From Bacillota bacterium (GTDB taxonomy: Bacteria; Bacillota; Clostridia; Acetivibrionales; DSM-1351): a stretch of DNA of 8,029 nucleotides. This document shows positions 1-5,842 of the stretch, in pieces. The first letter of the stretch is position 1. Each line of letters begins with the position of its first letter. Location of the stretch: assembly GCA_023398105.1 (NCBI GenBank), contig JAEWST010000053.1, forward strand, positions 1-8,029, given 5' to 3'. A program made the translations under genes and the position numbers. The notes under the pieces were generated by a model. The model saw only the letters and a program-made list of their open reading frames with translations. It made no database searches and had not been told where the DNA came from.

Positions 1-600
1 AACCTCCAAACTGTTGTATTTATCTTACATCAGTTTGAAGGCTTTCACAATCTTTGGGATACTCCCACCCGATTATAATAATTCATTAGCCATCGATTGC
101 ACTTATTAATTCTTCCTTAGTTTGGTATTTTTTAGTGTAATACATTTCTCTTTTCATCAAACCCCAGAATCCTTCCATTGGTTCATTATCGATGCATCGT
201 GCAACTCTAGACACACTTTGTATCATACCAAATTTAAGAATTCGTTGACAAAATTCATTCGAGATATATTGATAACTACTGGGTATGTATCTGGATTTGC
301 CGCTACAGCTGCATCAAGGTCTCAAAAACCAATGGATTATCATTGTGATTACTAAGTACATACGATACTGGTCTTTTATCACACAAATCTATAATGGCAC
401 ATAAATATATTTTTCCAGCATTTCCAGTACCAATTCCGTATTTAAATTCAGAAACATCTGTAACCCATTTTTCATTTACGTTCCTCTAAAATGGTAATGC
501 AATTATTATTTTTAACCAAATCAAATAATCCTTTCGGTCTGGAAATCATAAGTTCTTCATTATTATTATACTGCATTACCCACTGTTGTACAGTAGTTTG
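1..600 (-). pseudogene. Decayed IS3-family transposase (orfB-like)
   Basis: Translating the minus strand gives fragments of an IS3-family (IS150-group-like) DDE transposase. The N-terminal side of the catalytic core (about 480-280) reads NEKWVTDVSEFKYG and continues with a typical core. After that come QYISNEFCQRILKFGM and SRVARCIDNEPMEGFWGLMK (about 270-130), which include the usual region around the catalytic Glu. The frame then breaks near 85-95, and NYYNRVGVSQRL resumes in another frame before a stop at 45-47. The stretch that normally carries HSDRG, with the second catalytic Asp, is missing near 262-280 and the frame changes there. Upstream, 481-600 encodes QQWVMQYNNNEELMISRPKG, which may be an orfA-like remnant joined to orfB by deletion; this part is weaker. 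The element is certainly inactive. Its ends and target duplication were not located. Confidence 0.85.
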
Positions 601-811
601 CTGCAGTAATTATCAAAAATAGAATGTAAAATTTGGAACTCAACGTGTATAATTCTGGCATATAGGTAGAAAATATATAAATTGGGTATATAATGTAATT
701 GTAATCAAATACATACTTATATGGAAATAAGTAGAAATTTATTTGGGAGATAATAAGATGCTAATAATAATTATATTGCTTGTAATAACTTTCATAACTT
801 TTTATTGTAAA
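601..811. other. AT-rich spacer between the IS3 relic and the IS21 element
   Basis: This stretch is very AT-rich and has no gene of normal size. The only coding candidate is an 18-codon ORF starting at 758, listed separately. No convincing terminal inverted repeat of the IS3 relic could be recognised here. Confidence 0.5.
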
Positions 812-814
812 TGA
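758..814 (+). CDS. Possible 18-codon hydrophobic peptide, perhaps the start of an interrupted gene
   Basis: An ATG at 758 follows a plausible ribosome-binding site (GGGAG at 745-749, 8 bases upstream). It opens the reading frame MLIIIILLVITFITFYCK, an almost purely hydrophobic stretch resembling a single membrane segment. The stop codon TGA (812-814) coincides with the first bases of the proposed left end of the IS21-family element. Two readings are possible: a tiny membrane peptide, or the first codons of a membrane or exported protein cut by the insertion. No clear continuation was recognised beyond the right end of the element. Confidence that it is expressed is low. Confidence 0.25.
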   Translation: MLIIIILLVITFITFYCK

Positions 815-835
815 TATTATAAAAGTGTACCACTT
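812..835 (-). repeat. IS21 left-end motif copy L1
   Basis: The sequence TGATATTATAAAAGTGTACC plus four more bases matches the reverse complement of the third right-end copy (2745-2766) at about 19 of 23 positions. It starts with TG, as IS21-family ends do, and is taken as the outer left boundary. Confidence 0.6.
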
Positions 836-845
836 CAACACTATT

Positions 846-868
846 TGACACTGAATTAGTTTACCACC
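846..868 (-). repeat. IS21 left-end motif copy L2
   Basis: TGACACTGAATTAGTTTACC followed by ACC is the inverted form of the right-end motif. It is closest to the fourth right-end copy (2778-2799). It lies 10 bases inside L1 and was probably a transposase-binding site. Confidence 0.75.
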
Positions 869-928
869 TTGAAATATATTCCTGTAAGATTGAGAAGTAC
901 AAAAATCTTACAAGGAGATGAAAGAAAG

Positions 929-2359
929 GTGATTATTGAAGTGGATATATACTCTCAAATCCGCACTCTCCATACGGAGGGTGAATCCCAGCGGTCTATT
1001 GCCAAACGTCTAGGCATTTCCAGACAGACCGTCAAAAAGTATTGCGAAGGCAATACACATCCAGATGTGCGCAAATCTTACACCCGCGCAAACAACGTCA
1101 TTACAGATGACATCACAAACTTTATCATTACTTGCCTAAAGCAGGACATGGAAGAAAAGCTGTCCAAACAGCAGCATACTGCCAAACGAATTTATGACCG
1201 TCTTGTAGTAGAAAAAAGCTTTACCGGTTCTTACTCCACAGTTCGGGAAGTGGTACGAAATCTACGGGCAGAACAGCTTGTCCCTCCCCAGGCAGATATC
1301 CCATTGGAGTACGATGCAGGCGATGCCATTCAAATAGACTGGGGTGAAGCAACCATCTATCTAGATGGTAAGAAAACAAAAATCAACTTCTTCTGTGGAA
1401 GGCTCTGCTATAGTTGCGACATCTTTGTACAGGTGTTTTATTCACAGAATCTGGAATCCTTTTTGGAAGCCCAACAAAGAATGTTTGATTATTTCAAGGG
1501 CATCCCTGGAAGACTTATCTTTGACAATGCCAAGGTAGCTGTAAGTGAGGGTTTTGGTCTGCATGCCAGAGCTACGAAAGGATATATGGCTTTTGCCGCC
1601 CACTATGCTTTCCAGACAGATTTCTGTAACATTGCCAGTGGTAATGAAAAGGGTCTGGTAGAAAATCTGGTGGGTTATGCCCGCCGAAATTTCATGGTGC
1701 CAGTTCCAAGAGTCGCTAACCTTGCAGAGTTAAATGAACACCTTATCAAGGATTGTCTGAATTACCGGAATGCCCATAAGGTAGATTCACGCTACTGCAC
1801 CGTAAAGGAAGCTTATGAGGAAGAATGGTACTATTTAAAACAGATCCCAGCTTACCGCTATGATACCAGTCGTATTGCTACTCCAATAGTTGGAGATTAT
1901 TCAACTCTCCGGTTTGATAAGAATGATTACTCCGTCCCTGTTCGCTACCTGCGTAAACAGATGACTGTAAAAGGCTATGCCAATGAGGTATGCATCTTCC
2001 ATGAGGGAGAGCTGGTTGCAACCTTTTGCCGGCTCTATGGATCCGGTAAAATAGAATACCGGCTGGAGCATTACATTGACCTTCTGGAAAGAAAGCCACG
2101 CGCTGTATTTCAGGCAAAGCCTGTCAGACGCAATGTGACCAAGGAACTGCTCGACTGGGGAAGACTTCTTCCGGGCGGCAATAAGGAGATGGTAAAGCTC
2201 CTGCGTCTATGCGTTGACTATGGCGAAGAAAGAATCCTCTCCATCAGGGAACAGCTTCCAGTCAGAGCTACTATTCAAAGTCGTGGCAGACCGTGCAGAG
2301 CGGAAAAGTGTCATCGTTTCAACAAATCTACGGTTCTCCGAATGGACTACCATGTTTGA
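929..2359 (+). CDS. istA: IS21-family transposase IstA with an altered C-terminus
   Basis: This is the DDE transposase that binds the element ends and carries out strand transfer, working with the ATPase IstB. An N-terminal helix-turn-helix (SIAKRLGISRQTVKKY) is followed by a retroviral-integrase-type core. The catalytic triad is visible as D137 (QIDWGE), D199 (FDNAK) and E245 (GLVENLVGY), numbered from the GTG at 929. That start is preferred because AAGGAG lies 11 bases upstream at 912-917. The frame is also open to a TTG at 869, which overlaps the end repeat, and a GTG at 941 is another option. The frame is IstA-like to about 2245. The last ~32 codons are istB sequence read out of frame, ending in an Arg/Lys-rich tail. 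The true IstA C-terminus is therefore lost and the enzyme may be impaired. Confidence 0.88.
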   Translation: MIIEVDIYSQIRTLHTEGESQRSIAKRLGISRQTVKKYCEGNTHPDVRKSYTRANNVITDDITNFIITCLKQDMEEKLSKQQHTAKRIYDRLVVEKSFTGSYSTVREVVRNLRAEQLVPPQADIPLEYDAGDAIQIDWGEATIYLDGKKTKINFFCGRLCYSCDIFVQVFYSQNLESFLEAQQRMFDYFKGIPGRLIFDNAKVAVSEGFGLHARATKGYMAFAAHYAFQTDFCNIASGNEKGLVENLVGYARRNFMVPVPRVANLAELNEHLIKDCLNYRNAHKVDSRYCTVKEAYEEEWYYLKQIPAYRYDTSRIATPIVGDYSTLRFDKNDYSVPVRYLRKQMTVKGYANEVCIFHEGELVATFCRLYGSGKIEYRLEHYIDLLERKPRAVFQAKPVRRNVTKELLDWGRLLPGGNKEMVKLLRLCVDYGEERILSIREQLPVRATIQSRGRPCRAEKCHRFNKSTVLRMDYHV

Positions 2360-2501
2360 GAACCAGACCATGGTGACTGCATTAATTGACAGGCTTACTT
2401 TCCGGTCGCATGTATTAAATATGAATTCGGACAATCCTTACCGTGCAGAACATGCTGCTGTGGTATCTGATGACGGAAAGGAGGAATTTGTTCATGAATA
2501 A
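2250..2501 (+). pseudogene. istB: 3' remnant of the IS21 helper ATPase gene istB
   Basis: In a frame different from istA, this stretch encodes the IstB C-terminus: SELLFKVVADRAERKSVIVS, then TNLRFSEW, then ALIDRLTFRSHVLNMN and YRAEHAAV. STNLRFSEW is the conserved strand and sensor region of the AAA+ ATPase, and LIDRLTFR the conserved arginine-bearing segment. The Walker A and B motifs and roughly the first two thirds of a normal ~250-residue IstB are absent. The upstream join to istA lies near 2245-2265. A frame from an ATG at 2214 would cover the remnant, but its first ~15 codons overlap istA sequence out of frame. The product would have no ATPase activity. Confidence 0.88.
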
Positions 2502-2649
2502 CCTACCATACAGCCAGCTGTATATAAAATACCAAGAGGCACTTGAAACCATTTTTGTTCAGCAGATGGAGATCAAAGAACTGAAACAGGAAATCGATGA
2601 TTATTGCCAGGCACTTGATGAATTGACAGACGTCGTTGGTACAATGTAA
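2494..2649 (+). CDS. Small coiled-coil protein carried by the IS21 element
   Basis: This 51-residue ORF starts MNNLPYSQLY. Its ATG overlaps the end of istB by 8 bases and is preceded by a strong AAAGGAGG (2477-2484). The middle (about residues 11-45) is rich in Glu, Gln, Lys and Leu in a pattern that suggests an amphipathic helix or short coiled coil (QQMEIKELKQEIDDYCQALD). There is no signal peptide or membrane segment. The coupled start and the position before the element's terminator suggest it belongs to the IS as a passenger or accessory gene. Its role is unknown. The frame is open further upstream to 2443, but that start has no good ribosome-binding site. Confidence 0.6.
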   Translation: MNNLPYSQLYIKYQEALETIFVQQMEIKELKQEIDDYCQALDELTDVVGTM

Positions 2650-2657
2650 TAACATAT

Positions 2658-2681
2658 GGGGAATGCTCCAGGGTATTCCCC
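2658..2681 (+). terminator. Hairpin after the IS21 genes
   Basis: GGGGAAT (2658-2664) pairs perfectly with ATTCCCC (2675-2681) around a 10-base loop, 8 bases after the stop of the small ORF. Only a short, interrupted T stretch follows (TTTATC), so it would be a weak intrinsic terminator. Confidence 0.55.
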
Positions 2682-2696
2682 TTTATCAGAAGTAAA

Positions 2697-2846
2697 GTGG
2701 TAAACTCTTTCACTGTCAAATGGTAAACTTTTTCAGTGTCACGAGTGGTAAACTTTTTGAATGTCAAAATCGTCGGATTGGTAAACTAATTCGGTGTCAA
2801 CCTGGTAAACTTTCAAAATGTCAGGTGGTAAATATTTTCATTGACA
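2697..2846 (+). repeat. Six direct repeats at the IS21 right end
   Basis: Six copies of a ~22-bp unit, consensus gTGGTAAACTnnTTnnnTGTCA, lie at about 2697-2718, 2720-2741, 2745-2766, 2778-2799, 2802-2823 and 2825-2846. Centre-to-centre spacing is about 24 bp, except for one 33-bp step between copies three and four. The outermost copy is the most divergent (GGTAAATATTTTCATTGACA). IS21-family ends are known to carry multiple transposase-binding repeats, and these are inferred to be IstA sites. Confidence 0.85.
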
Positions 2847-3137
2847 TTCACACATGCAAAAATGATGATTTATTATGGAGAAGAAGTAAATAATCGAATA
2901 ATAAATTACAACTTTTTGATTGAATTATTTTACAATTTGACATAAAATAAATAAAGTACTCAAGTTATAAGATGTAAGTATATATTATGAAAATTTAAAT
3001 TTAAAATATTAAATTTTTGCGTTTGAAATGAATGCAATAGTTTTCTATTGATTTTGAATTCAAAACATTTGGGTTAGGGAAAACAAACTAAGCTGATATA
3101 GCAATTATATACCACATAATAATTATATATAATTAGG
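2847..3137. other. AT-rich intergenic stretch right of the IS21 element
   Basis: This stretch is extremely AT-rich and has no recognisable gene. A frame open from the IS border to 2945 contains a 27-codon ORF from ATGATG at 2862 (MMIYYGEEVNNRIINYN...). It has no clear ribosome-binding site and may be the remnant of the gene hit by the insertion. A 14-bp palindrome, TTTTGAATTCAAAA, lies at 3053-3066. Confidence 0.4.
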
Positions 3138-3166
3138 TTGCAGACTGGTAGAAATATAAATATAAA
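3138..3166 (+). promoter_or_regulatory. Candidate promoter for the broken 3235 gene
   Basis: TTGCAG (3138-3143) and TATAAA (3161-3166) are separated by 17 bp, close to sigma-A consensus. Transcription would start near 3173 and leave a ~60-base leader before the ATG at 3235. Confidence 0.4.
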
Positions 3167-3234
3167 GTTACTTATGTAAAAATAAATAACTATGAAATTA
3201 TTAGCAAAAAAATATAAGTAATGCGAGGTGTATA

Positions 3235-3435
3235 ATGAGTAGCGCATATGTTGAAAACTTAATAAAATCTGTGATAGACAACTAATAGAGTAATACATGG
3301 GAATTATCAGTATTGGAATGGGAAATTGAGGATTGCGAAGAAGATGAGTATCTTGAATCTTCCTGTATATGTGGAAAGGAAAATCTCAGATACCTTTATA
3401 CAATTAAAAACAAATATAATAATAAATTTACATGA
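3235..3435 (+). pseudogene. Truncated small protein with a C-x-C-G-K motif, broken by two stop codons
   Basis: An ATG at 3235 with a GAGGTG ribosome-binding site (3225-3230) opens MSSAYVENLIKSVIDN and then meets TAA TAG (3283-3288). The same frame continues as SNTWELSVLEWEIEDCEEDE and SSCICGKENLRYLYTIKNKY to a TGA at 3433. The two parts look like one protein. From memory, the pattern W..V..W...E-D-C..., then CxCGK, then a TI-N repeat resembles a family of small uncharacterised proteins that normally continue with a G-x-x-C-I-x-x-F segment. That segment is absent here, so the 3' end is probably lost too. The function of the family is unknown to me. The sequence is read as a decayed accessory gene; an expressed 16-residue leader peptide is the alternative. 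Confidence 0.6.
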
Positions 3436-3461
3436 CACCAATATCTAATGCCTCTATTTGG

Positions 3462-3491
3462 ATGCCAGCTTCCCATCTTGCGGGAAGGCAT
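3462..3491 (+). terminator. Bulged hairpin in the relic region
   Basis: ATGCC (3462-3466) and TTCCC (3470-3474) pair with GGGAA and GGCAT (3482-3491). The loop is 7 bases and there is a 3-base bulge. TTATTTAG follows. It may be a leftover terminator or structured element; the T tract is poor. Confidence 0.3.
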
Positions 3492-3548
3492 TATTTAGAA
3501 ACTATGGATATAGATGTACAGTGATAGAAATACAGCTTTGCGCAATAG

Positions 3549-3671
3549 CATAGCGGTAAGCTTTTTTTGCAAATCGTTTATTTCGCTTATTATGGTATAG
3601 TTCCCCAGATCTTGCAGACTAATCGTGTAGGCATGCTGATACGATATGTTGGAGAACTGGAAAGCAATTAA
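3549..3671 (+). pseudogene. Unrecognised 40-codon gene fragment
   Basis: A single open frame of 40 codons (HSGKLFLQIVYFAYYGIVPQ, then ILQTNRVGMLIRYVGELESN) ends at TAA 3669. It is preceded by an in-frame TAG and has no start codon or ribosome-binding site. The protein-like composition, against the low-complexity surroundings, suggests the tail of a lost gene. I do not recognise the family. The rest of 3436-3740 shows no other gene. Confidence 0.3.
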
Positions 3672-3741
3672 TAATCGTAAAAATGAAGAGAAACTTAACC
3701 CCGAAACTCAGTGTATTCTATTTATAAGGTGATAAAACTTA

Positions 3742-3777
3742 AATATTAATGTTATATTGACATTATTGATTAATATT
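3742..3777 (+). promoter_or_regulatory. Inverted-repeat candidate operator of the blaI-like operon
   Basis: AATATTAAT (3742-3750) and ATTAATATT (3769-3777) form a perfect 9-bp inverted repeat around an 18-bp centre. One arm lies just upstream of the -35 box and the other in the promoter spacer. A shorter TGT-N7-ACA dyad (3750-3762) sits between them. BlaI/MecI repressors bind dyads with TACA/TGTA-like cores overlapping their own promoters. This site fits that placement, but the core is not a close match. Confidence 0.5.
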
Positions 3778-3785
3778 GATATCAT
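3757..3785 (+). promoter_or_regulatory. Promoter of the blaI-blaR1-peptide operon
   Basis: A perfect -35 TTGACA (3757-3762), a 17-bp spacer and a -10 TATCAT (3780-3785) form a near-consensus sigma-A promoter. Transcription would start near 3792, giving a leader of about 16 bases before the ATG at 3808. Overlap with the inverted repeat suggests repression by the operon's own first product. Confidence 0.7.
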
Positions 3786-3807
3786 TGTATTATATAGAGG
3801 TGATGAG

Positions 3808-4188
3808 ATGGAACTTACAAAGAACGAACTAGAAATAATGGAAGTATTATGGAACGCTAAGCATCCCCTAACAAGTGCAGAAATTATTAATTTATCAATT
3901 AACACCAAATCTTGGAAGGATAGTTCTATTCATATTCTAATTAATAGTTTACTGAAAAAAAAAGCTATTAAAGAGCATGGTTTTGTTAAAACGGGCAAAG
4001 GTTATGGTCGTACTTTCGTACCGACAGAATCTGGTGAAAATTATTATGCGGGTTATTTGGCTGCAATTGCAGAAAGAACTAGTGTTAAAAAGGTTTTTGC
4101 AACACTTTTTGATAGTACAAAGATATCTGCTGAAACAATTACGGAATTAGAAGATCTATTAGAGAAGTACAAAGGAGAACCAGATTAA
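3808..4188 (+). CDS. BlaI/MecI-family transcriptional repressor
   Basis: This 126-residue DNA-binding repressor normally dimerises on promoter dyads and is released when its partner M56 protease is activated. Residues about 1-72 form the winged helix: LTKNELEIMEVLWNAKHPLT, AEIINLS, then SSIHILINSLLKKKAIKE and a GYGRTF wing. Residues 73-126 would be the helical dimerisation region. Length and order match the BlaI family (about 120-130). ATG 3808 is chosen because AGAGGTGA lies just upstream. An in-frame TTG at 3757 would fall inside the -35 box. The Asn-Phe cleavage site known in staphylococcal BlaI is not obvious, so inactivation may occur elsewhere. The gene ends 3 bases before the protease gene, a typical pair. 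Confidence 0.92.
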   Translation: MELTKNELEIMEVLWNAKHPLTSAEIINLSINTKSWKDSSIHILINSLLKKKAIKEHGFVKTGKGYGRTFVPTESGENYYAGYLAAIAERTSVKKVFATLFDSTKISAETITELEDLLEKYKGEPD

Positions 4189-4191
4189 GAG

Positions 4192-5328
4192 ATGGAGAAA
4201 ATTAGTATCAGCTATTACTCTATAGTTAATGCTATATTGTTTTTTAACGTTGGTTTGATTATAATATTAATTTTTAGGCATAATCTGACCTTTTTTATGA
4301 AACATAGCACATGGTGCTTATTCCTGCTCTTTTTATTTTCAGTGATTCGGGTTTTACTGCCATTGGATATGACAAAAGCAATTGTTATTAACTCAGATAA
4401 GGTTTATCCTTGGTTGTTAGAAAAGTTAAATACTTCAATGTTTGAAAGTGAGCTTTCTCCTGGTTATATTCTACTTTGGATTTGGGTATTAGGAAGTATT
4501 ATACTATTCTTAAAAGATATTTTTCAATTTATTAAAGAAATTCAAACAATAAGAAAGTTTATTTTGATTGAGGACGAACAAGTAAATAGAATATCTAAAG
4601 AAGAATTTGTCAAAAATGTTGAAATTTATGTATCGCCTAGTATTATTGAACCGAAGGTTACTGGTATTTTAAAACCTTATATATATTTACCCCTAATAAA
4701 TATAACTGATGATGGATTGCGTATGATTTTAAAACATGAAATCTCCCATATCCATGGGGGAGACATATTAATAAAATTGTTTTATACTATAATAAAAGAT
4801 CTATTTTGGTGGAATCCATTAACATGTCTTTTTCAATATGAAGTTGAAAATCTCCTTGAGCTAAGATGTGATCTAGCTGTTACAAAAAAAATGAGTCATC
4901 GGGAAAAGATAAATTATTTAAGTACTATTTTACAGGTAATTAAGCAAATAGAACATCCTGCCGAAAAGAGAGGTTTTTCTAGAAGCGTAATGAATTTTGT
5001 TAGTATTAGATCATTTGATATCACAAAACAAAGATTTCAAGTTGTTATGGAAAAAGATAATCATTGGAAATCTGGAATGCAAATAATTACATCTTCAGTT
5101 ATCATTATTTTATTCATTCTTTCTTATTTCTTTATTGTACAGCCAGCATATTATCCGAACTTTAGTGAAATGGAAGAAATGCAAGCGCTAAATAAGGAAA
5201 ATTCATATATTGTAGTCACTAATGAAGAGAGAATATTATATATTAATGATGAATTTTATGGTTATTTATCTGCTAATGAATTAGATACTTTGCCTTATTC
5301 ACAATTAACCATTATTAAAAAGGAGTAA
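4192..5328 (+). CDS. M56-family (BlaR1-type) sensor metalloprotease with a short external tail
   Basis: This 378-residue membrane protease would sense an outside signal and relieve repression by the upstream BlaI-like protein. Hydrophobic segments lie at about residues 10-28, 37-58, 91-108 and 298-318. The zinc-protease domain faces the cytoplasm, with HEISH (182-186, two His ligands and the catalytic Glu), WWNP (206-209) and ELRCD (223-227, third ligand Glu). An EPKVTGILKPYIYLP stretch typical of M56 comes before it. After the last membrane segment only about 60 residues remain outside. The ~250-residue penicillin-binding sensor domain of true BlaR1/MecR1 is absent, so beta-lactam sensing is unlikely; the tail or membrane loops may bind another signal. 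AAAGGAG (4171-4177) inside blaI is the nearest ribosome-binding site, at a long 14-base spacing. Confidence 0.92.
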   Translation: MEKISISYYSIVNAILFFNVGLIIILIFRHNLTFFMKHSTWCLFLLFLFSVIRVLLPLDMTKAIVINSDKVYPWLLEKLNTSMFESELSPGYILLWIWVLGSIILFLKDIFQFIKEIQTIRKFILIEDEQVNRISKEEFVKNVEIYVSPSIIEPKVTGILKPYIYLPLINITDDGLRMILKHEISHIHGGDILIKLFYTIIKDLFWWNPLTCLFQYEVENLLELRCDLAVTKKMSHREKINYLSTILQVIKQIEHPAEKRGFSRSVMNFVSIRSFDITKQRFQVVMEKDNHWKSGMQIITSSVIIILFILSYFFIVQPAYYPNFSEMEEMQALNKENSYIVVTNEERILYINDEFYGYLSANELDTLPYSQLTIIKKE

Positions 5329-5331
5329 AAA

Positions 5332-5562
5332 GTGAAAAAATTAAAAGTATTTTTATTATGTACAATCCTAAGTGTGAGTTTTATAACTCCTTGCTGGGCA
5401 TCAACTATTCAGTATTCAACTTCTGTACAGATTGTATTACAAGAAATATCTATCAAATCAGAGGTTACGAAGTGGTATTATAGAAAACATGAAGGTATAA
5501 AACAAAAGCGGTTATGGTCGATTACATATGGATATTGGAAAACAGATTGGATGTCTGTCTAA
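5332..5562 (+). CDS. Small secreted peptide in the blaI-blaR1 operon
   Basis: The GTG start at 5332 is supported by AAAAGGAG inside the end of the protease gene and lies 3 bases after its stop. The 76-residue product begins with a clear Sec signal peptide: a KKLK charged end, a hydrophobic core, and a likely cut after CWA (residue 23). The mature part is about 53 residues, basic and aromatic, and ends in KWYYRKHEGIKQKRLW, then YGYWKTDW. From memory, this Y-x4-G-x3-Q-x-R-x-W pattern recurs in small exported clostridial proteins of unknown function. No lipobox is seen: C21 lies in TPCW. Co-transcription with the sensor suggests it is either part of the sensing unit or its output, for example an envelope-binding peptide. 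No enzymatic motif is visible. Confidence 0.75.
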   Translation: MKKLKVFLLCTILSVSFITPCWASTIQYSTSVQIVLQEISIKSEVTKWYYRKHEGIKQKRLWSITYGYWKTDWMSV

Positions 5563-5568
5563 AAAAAC

Positions 5569-5592
5569 ACCCTCTACAATTAAGTAGAGGGT
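5569..5592. terminator. Hairpin closing the blaI operon
   Basis: ACCCTCTAC (5569-5577) and GTAGAGGGT (5584-5592) form a perfect 9-bp stem with a 6-base loop, 6 bases after the stop codon. Seven A's precede the stem, so a minus-strand transcript would carry a proper U tract. On the plus strand the bases after the stem (ATATCAAAAAA) are not T-rich. It probably acts as an operon-end stem, perhaps with 3'-end stabilisation. Confidence 0.7.
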
Positions 5593-5764
5593 ATATCAAA
5601 AAATATTGACTGATATTAATATAAATCATTTATGTATATATAAATAAAAAAACTAGAAGCTAGTATAAATAGATTTAATTATATAGAGAAACAGTAATCT
5701 GAATAATTTGTGTCCCATATATGCAGGGTTTTGTTTATAAATACCTATTAATAGAATGGTTTGT

Positions 5765-5822
5765 GGCGACTTTCATGGTAATATTACTAATCAACTGAGC
5801 TTTTTATATACGCAAAGTCGCC
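5765..5822. repeat. 9-bp inverted repeat with a 40-base loop
   Basis: GGCGACTTT (5765-5773) and AAAGTCGCC (5814-5822) are perfect inverted copies. They are unusually GC-rich for this region, and the loop contains the palindrome GTAATATTAC (5778-5787). It could be a structured RNA, a protein-binding site or the ends of a tiny mobile relic. No flanking duplication was seen. Confidence 0.6.
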
Positions 5823-5842
5823 TAGAATTCTTTTGAAATGAT

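Larger units (their letters stand above)
812..2846 (+). mobile_element. IS21-family insertion sequence with an internal deletion
   Basis: The element is defined by an IstA transposase gene, the 3' part of an IstB gene, and terminal repeats related to TGGTAAACT-N6/7-TGTCA. The proposed left end starts at TGATATTA (812) and contains two inverted copies (812-835 and 846-868). The right end contains six direct copies (2697-2846) and ends in TTGACA. The copy at 846-868 matches the reverse complement of the outermost right copy at about 18 of 23 positions. About 2.03 kb remain. Complete members are usually nearer 2.4-2.6 kb, which fits the loss of most of istB. No target-site duplication could be confirmed, so the exact borders may shift by a few bases. 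It could move only if IstB is supplied in trans and the altered IstA still works. Confidence 0.85.

Noticed and set aside
122..355. 77-codon plus-strand ORF
   Set aside because: It lies antisense to clearly readable IS3 transposase blocks and has no ribosome-binding site, so it is a shadow.
869..928. TTG at 869 as the istA start
   Set aside because: It overlaps the end repeat and has no ribosome-binding site; the GTG at 929 has AAGGAG upstream.
1878..2434. Two minus-strand ORFs opposite istA and the istB remnant
   Set aside because: The plus strand carries the recognisable transposase sequence; the minus-strand products have no sensible composition or start signals.
2573..2767. 64-codon minus-strand ORF across the IS right end
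   Set aside because: It is built mostly from the repeated end motif read backwards and lacks a ribosome-binding site.
2697..2846. CRISPR array
   Set aside because: The repeats are ~22 bp with only 1-11 bases between them, vary in sequence, and sit at an IS end beside inverted copies at the other end.
3074..3298. 74-codon minus-strand ORF rich in Tyr, Ile and Phe
   Set aside because: It is an AT-rich low-complexity frame opposite a better-supported plus-strand gene relic.
3757..3807. TTG at 3757 as the start of the BlaI-like repressor
   Set aside because: The TTG is the first half of the -35 box TTGACA; the ATG at 3808 has AGAGGTGA upstream and gives the usual family length.
5332..5400. Lipoprotein signal in the small secreted peptide
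   Set aside because: The only cysteine near the cut site lies in TPCWA, which does not match a lipobox; a normal signal-peptidase site follows.
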